A stretch of DNA of 41,713 nucleotides, from positions 1 to 41,713 of the forward strand of contig JASHNR010000022.1 of the NCBI GenBank assembly GCA_030041535.1. The letters are read 5' to 3'. This document shows, piece by piece, positions 39,702 to 41,713 of the stretch. Every line of letters starts with the position of its first letter. Position 1 is the first letter of the stretch. This DNA is from Nitrosopumilaceae archaeon (lineage in GTDB: Archaea > Thermoproteota > Nitrososphaeria > Nitrososphaerales > Nitrosopumilaceae). A model generated the notes under the pieces. That model was not told the origin of the DNA, made no database searches, and worked only from the letters and a program-made list of their open reading frames with translations. The position numbers were made by a program, and so were the translations under genes.

Positions 39702-40817
39702 CTATTGTAATGTATTGGCCAAGTCCACTTTTTTGGGTAGCTTGATCAGAAACGTGGTCCCGCTCTTCTCAGTACCTTTTACTGTGATCGTACCTTTGTG
39801 ATTTTCTATGATATTTTTACAACTTACAAGTCCAAGTCCGGTCCCAATCTGTTTTGTTGTAAATAATGGTTCAAATATTCTCTCCAAAAGTTCTGGTGGT
39901 ATTCCAGGACCTGTATCTGAAAATTCTATATTTATCCATTCTTTTTCATCGTACGCTGCAATGGAAATAGATCCCCTTTCCTCCATTGCCTGCGTCGCAT
40001 TTATTATAAGATTGATAAAAACAACTTCCATTTTTTCAAGGTCACAGAATATTTCATAATCCTTTTGTGGAAATTTGAGTTGGATCTTATCTGGAATTTT
40101 GAGTCTCTCTATAGTAAATTTAAGTAAAGTACTTAAAAAAATTTTTTCCAAGTTTACAGGTTTTTGTTTTACATATGATAATACTTCATCAACCTGATGT
40201 GCCATTCTTGTTATGGCATGTTCCATTCTTATAAAATCACTAGAAGTATTTTCATACAATATTGGATTTTTGAGCTGTATTAGAGGAATTGTGTTTTTTA
40301 AAACACTAAGTGGGTTCCTAAGATCATGTGCAAGTCGTGCTGATAATTCTCCTACCACTAGGAGTCTCTTCTTTGTCTGTTCTTCTATTTGTTTCTTTAA
40401 TTTGTTCATTTCAGATATGTCTCTAAGAAAGATGGTCTGACCTACTACGCTGTTGTTGTAAATAATGTTAATAGTGTTGAAAAGTACTGGGAATATTGTG
40501 CCATCTTTTCGCTCAATCCAAATCTCCACGTTTGTAGATTTTTTTAAAGTTGCTGACCATTGGTTAAATTCATTTACTATTAGCTCTTTGCTGATGTTTG
40601 AAACATACTTGAATATTGATTGCCCTATGATTTCCTCTTTTGTATATCCTAAATTTTTTGCATAAGATCCATTACAATCTGTGATGATGCCATAGATATC
40701 AACTGAACATAAAAGATCTGGATGGTTTTCGTATAATTCATCATGTCTTTTTTCAAATTCAATCTTCTCGTTTTCAATCTTCAAATCTTTTTGCGATATG
40801 GGAATGTTGTATTGCAA
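39702..40817 (-). CDS. Soluble PAS-domain sensor histidine kinase
   Basis: A 371-residue kinase with no membrane segment. It begins with a short coiled coil, then a PAS domain with PAC (LLCSVDIYGIITDCNGSYAK to TIFLRDISEMNKL, about residues 33-140), a HisKA dimerisation helix with phospho-acceptor LAHDLRNPLSVLK, and an HATPase domain with the N box NLIINATQAM, DTGPGIP, FEPLFTTK and GTGLGL. All motifs are intact. No response regulator gene lies beside it. PAS may bind a redox or small-molecule cofactor. Confidence 0.92.
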   Translation of the reverse strand: MQYNIPISQKDLKIENEKIEFEKRHDELYENHPDLLCSVDIYGIITDCNGSYAKNLGYTKEEIIGQSIFKYVSNISKELIVNEFNQWSATLKKSTNVEIWIERKDGTIFPVLFNTINIIYNNSVVGQTIFLRDISEMNKLKKQIEEQTKKRLLVVGELSARLAHDLRNPLSVLKNTIPLIQLKNPILYENTSSDFIRMEHAITRMAHQVDEVLSYVKQKPVNLEKIFLSTLLKFTIERLKIPDKIQLKFPQKDYEIFCDLEKMEVVFINLIINATQAMEERGSISIAAYDEKEWINIEFSDTGPGIPPELLERIFEPLFTTKQIGTGLGLVSCKNIIENHKGTITVKGTEKSGTTFLIKLPKKVDLANTLQ

Positions 40818-40949
40818 AATGTTCTACTGTTTATGATACAATGTGGAATATAATGGAATTCAAATATGTAACACGTACAAGAAATGTGCAAGAAATGTGT
40901 AGAATTGGATATGGATCTCTACAAGCTAAAAATTGATTTCAAAATAGGA

Positions 40950-41390
40950 TTAGAACAGACTTTGTACTTCTTCTTTCATTTTATCAGCTGATTCTACATC
41001 TCGTAAATTATCTGATAAATATGTGTATAATCCATACTTGAGAGCCTTGAGGGAAAGTAACGCACATTTTATTCTTGCAGGACCTAGATCTGGAAGTCCG
41101 AGATTTTCAAGTACGGTCTCTTTTGATAATTTTTTTACAAACTCAAAATCCTTACCCACGATAAGTTCCGTTAGCATGGATGCACTTGCCTGGCTTATGG
41201 CGCACCCCTTTCCTACAAATTTTACATCAGACACTTTGTTGTCTTTTATGTTGACATAGATCTCAATATCATCACCGCATAATGGGTTACTATCATGCTT
41301 GAAAATATCAGCATTTTCAATAATGCCGTAGTTTCGTGGATTCCTATAATAGTCAAGTATGATTTCTCTGTAAATATCTGTACTACTCAA
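40950..41390 (-). CDS. IscU/SufU-like iron-sulfur scaffold
   Basis: A scaffold on which [Fe-S] clusters are built from cysteine desulfurase sulfur. The 146-residue protein has the three ligand cysteines in NPLCGDDI, GKGCAISQAS and RIKCALLSLKA, with YYRNPRNYG at the start. The sequence between the second and third Cys (LTELIVGKDFEFVKKLSKET) is a longer insertion, as in the SufU group. No desulfurase lies in the window. The start is TTG 41390. It is followed by a 130-base gap with a repeated CAAGAAATGTG (40878-40899). Confidence 0.9.
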   Translation of the reverse strand: MSSTDIYREIILDYYRNPRNYGIIENADIFKHDSNPLCGDDIEIYVNIKDNKVSDVKFVGKGCAISQASASMLTELIVGKDFEFVKKLSKETVLENLGLPDLGPARIKCALLSLKALKYGLYTYLSDNLRDVESADKMKEEVQSLF

Positions 41391-41438
41391 GTTCTAAACT
41401 CCTATTGATTTTTTTCATATTAAGCATAGTTGTAATTT

Positions 41439-41713
41439 TTAGTCATTGAAATTCTCCATTGTTTGGTCTTTTACCTCGTTTTTTAATTCTTGAAATATCT
41501 CACGTTGATATTCTAACAGATTTTCATCTTCCATGAGCCTAGGCCTCCTGTAATCAATCGTAATCTCCTTCTTTATTTTAGAAGGCCTATTTTTAAAAAC
41601 TATTACGCGATTTCCCAGTATGACCGACTCTGAAATATTATGTGTCACAAAAATAATTGTCTTTTTTGTCTTCTCCCAAATGAGCTGAAGCTCCACAAGT
41701 AGTAAATCTCTTG
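41439..41713 (-). CDS. ABC transporter ATPase, C-terminal part (cut by window end)
   Basis: The open frame continues to the window edge; no start is needed at 41696. The visible 90 residues begin at the D-loop region (RDLLLVELQLIWEKTKKT) and contain the H-loop segment IIFVTHNISESVILGNRVIVF, then KNRPSKIKKEITIDYRRPR. This tail resembles the nitrate/taurine/sulfonate (SsuB/TauB/NrtD) group of import ATPases. Walker A, Walker B and signature motifs lie outside the window. Substrate is unknown. Confidence 0.85.
   Translation of the reverse strand, partial: RDLLLVELQLIWEKTKKTIIFVTHNISESVILGNRVIVFKNRPSKIKKEITIDYRRPRLMEDENLLEYQREIFQELKNEVKDQTMENFND

Noticed and set aside
40878-40899. Direct repeat CAAGAAATGTG as a regulatory array
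   Set aside because: Only two short copies in an AT-rich gap; too little to separate from chance.

Overview
The window looks like the chromosome of an ammonia-oxidising archaeon of the Thaumarchaeota/Nitrososphaerota, most likely in the Nitrosopumilaceae or a close relative. The support is a eukaryote-like topoisomerase IB, a PEFG-type C-terminal sorting signal, an adjacent crotonase and ADP-forming acyl-CoA synthetase like those of the thaumarchaeal 3-hydroxypropionate/4-hydroxybutyrate (3HP/4HB) cycle, LysW-dependent lysine/arginine synthesis, archaeal DnaG, RpoF and L21e, AT-rich spacers with TATA boxes close to start codons, and many TTG/GTG starts. Genus cannot be set from sequence alone.

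Region by region. 1-2.3 kb: end of an unknown gene, recombinase radA, and a decayed IS200/IS605-type tnpB. 2.4-4.8 kb: a tight information-processing operon (rpl21e, rpoF, DUF655, ksgA, HemK-like methyltransferase). 4.8-7.3 kb: PEFG-anchored exported protein, isocitrate/isopropylmalate dehydrogenase, metallophosphoesterase. 7.3-10.75 kb: an accessory island of unfamiliar genes (zinc-ribbon protein, DUF5677-like protein, zinc-ribbon protein with a hexapeptide-repeat core), a GC-rich hairpin cluster and a RelE-like toxin-antitoxin pair, ending just before tRNA-Ser(GCT). 10.85-13.4 kb: tRNA-Ser, small zinc-ribbon and coiled-coil proteins, a SirB1-like protein with its operon partner. 13.7-18.9 kb: MscS-like channel, a protein closely resembling the catalytic core of eukaryotic peptide:N-glycanase (PNGase), an MFS transporter with no canonical start codon, an intron-containing tRNA-Met, an SRPBCC protein, a second tnpB fragment and two small unknown proteins.

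19-24.1 kb: topoisomerase IB, a short-chain dehydrogenase and an MrfA/Hrq1-like helicase. 24.2-27.8 kb: NAD-dependent epimerase, UbiE/MenG-like methyltransferase, TatA-like protein, glutamate dehydrogenase, and a stand-alone Lrp/AsnC ligand-binding domain. 27.8-31.2 kb: HesB/IscA protein and the two carbon-fixation genes. 31.4-32.5 kb: two membrane/exported proteins. 32.6-37.4 kb: class I amidotransferase, small TOPRIM protein, DnaG, CTP-dependent riboflavin kinase converging on an FAD-synthase-like gene, and a diphthine synthase fused to DUF357. 37.4-39.55 kb: lysK-lysX-lysW operon, in which LysW ends in Gln where Glu is expected. 39.7-41.7 kb: a soluble PAS histidine kinase, IscU/SufU scaffold, and the end of an ABC-transporter ATPase.

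The strongest leads are the PNGase-like gene at 14760-15518, the island at 7.3-10.75 kb with its 85-nt multi-hairpin element and hexapeptide-repeat protein, the LysW C-terminal substitution, and the non-canonical tRNA-Met intron.
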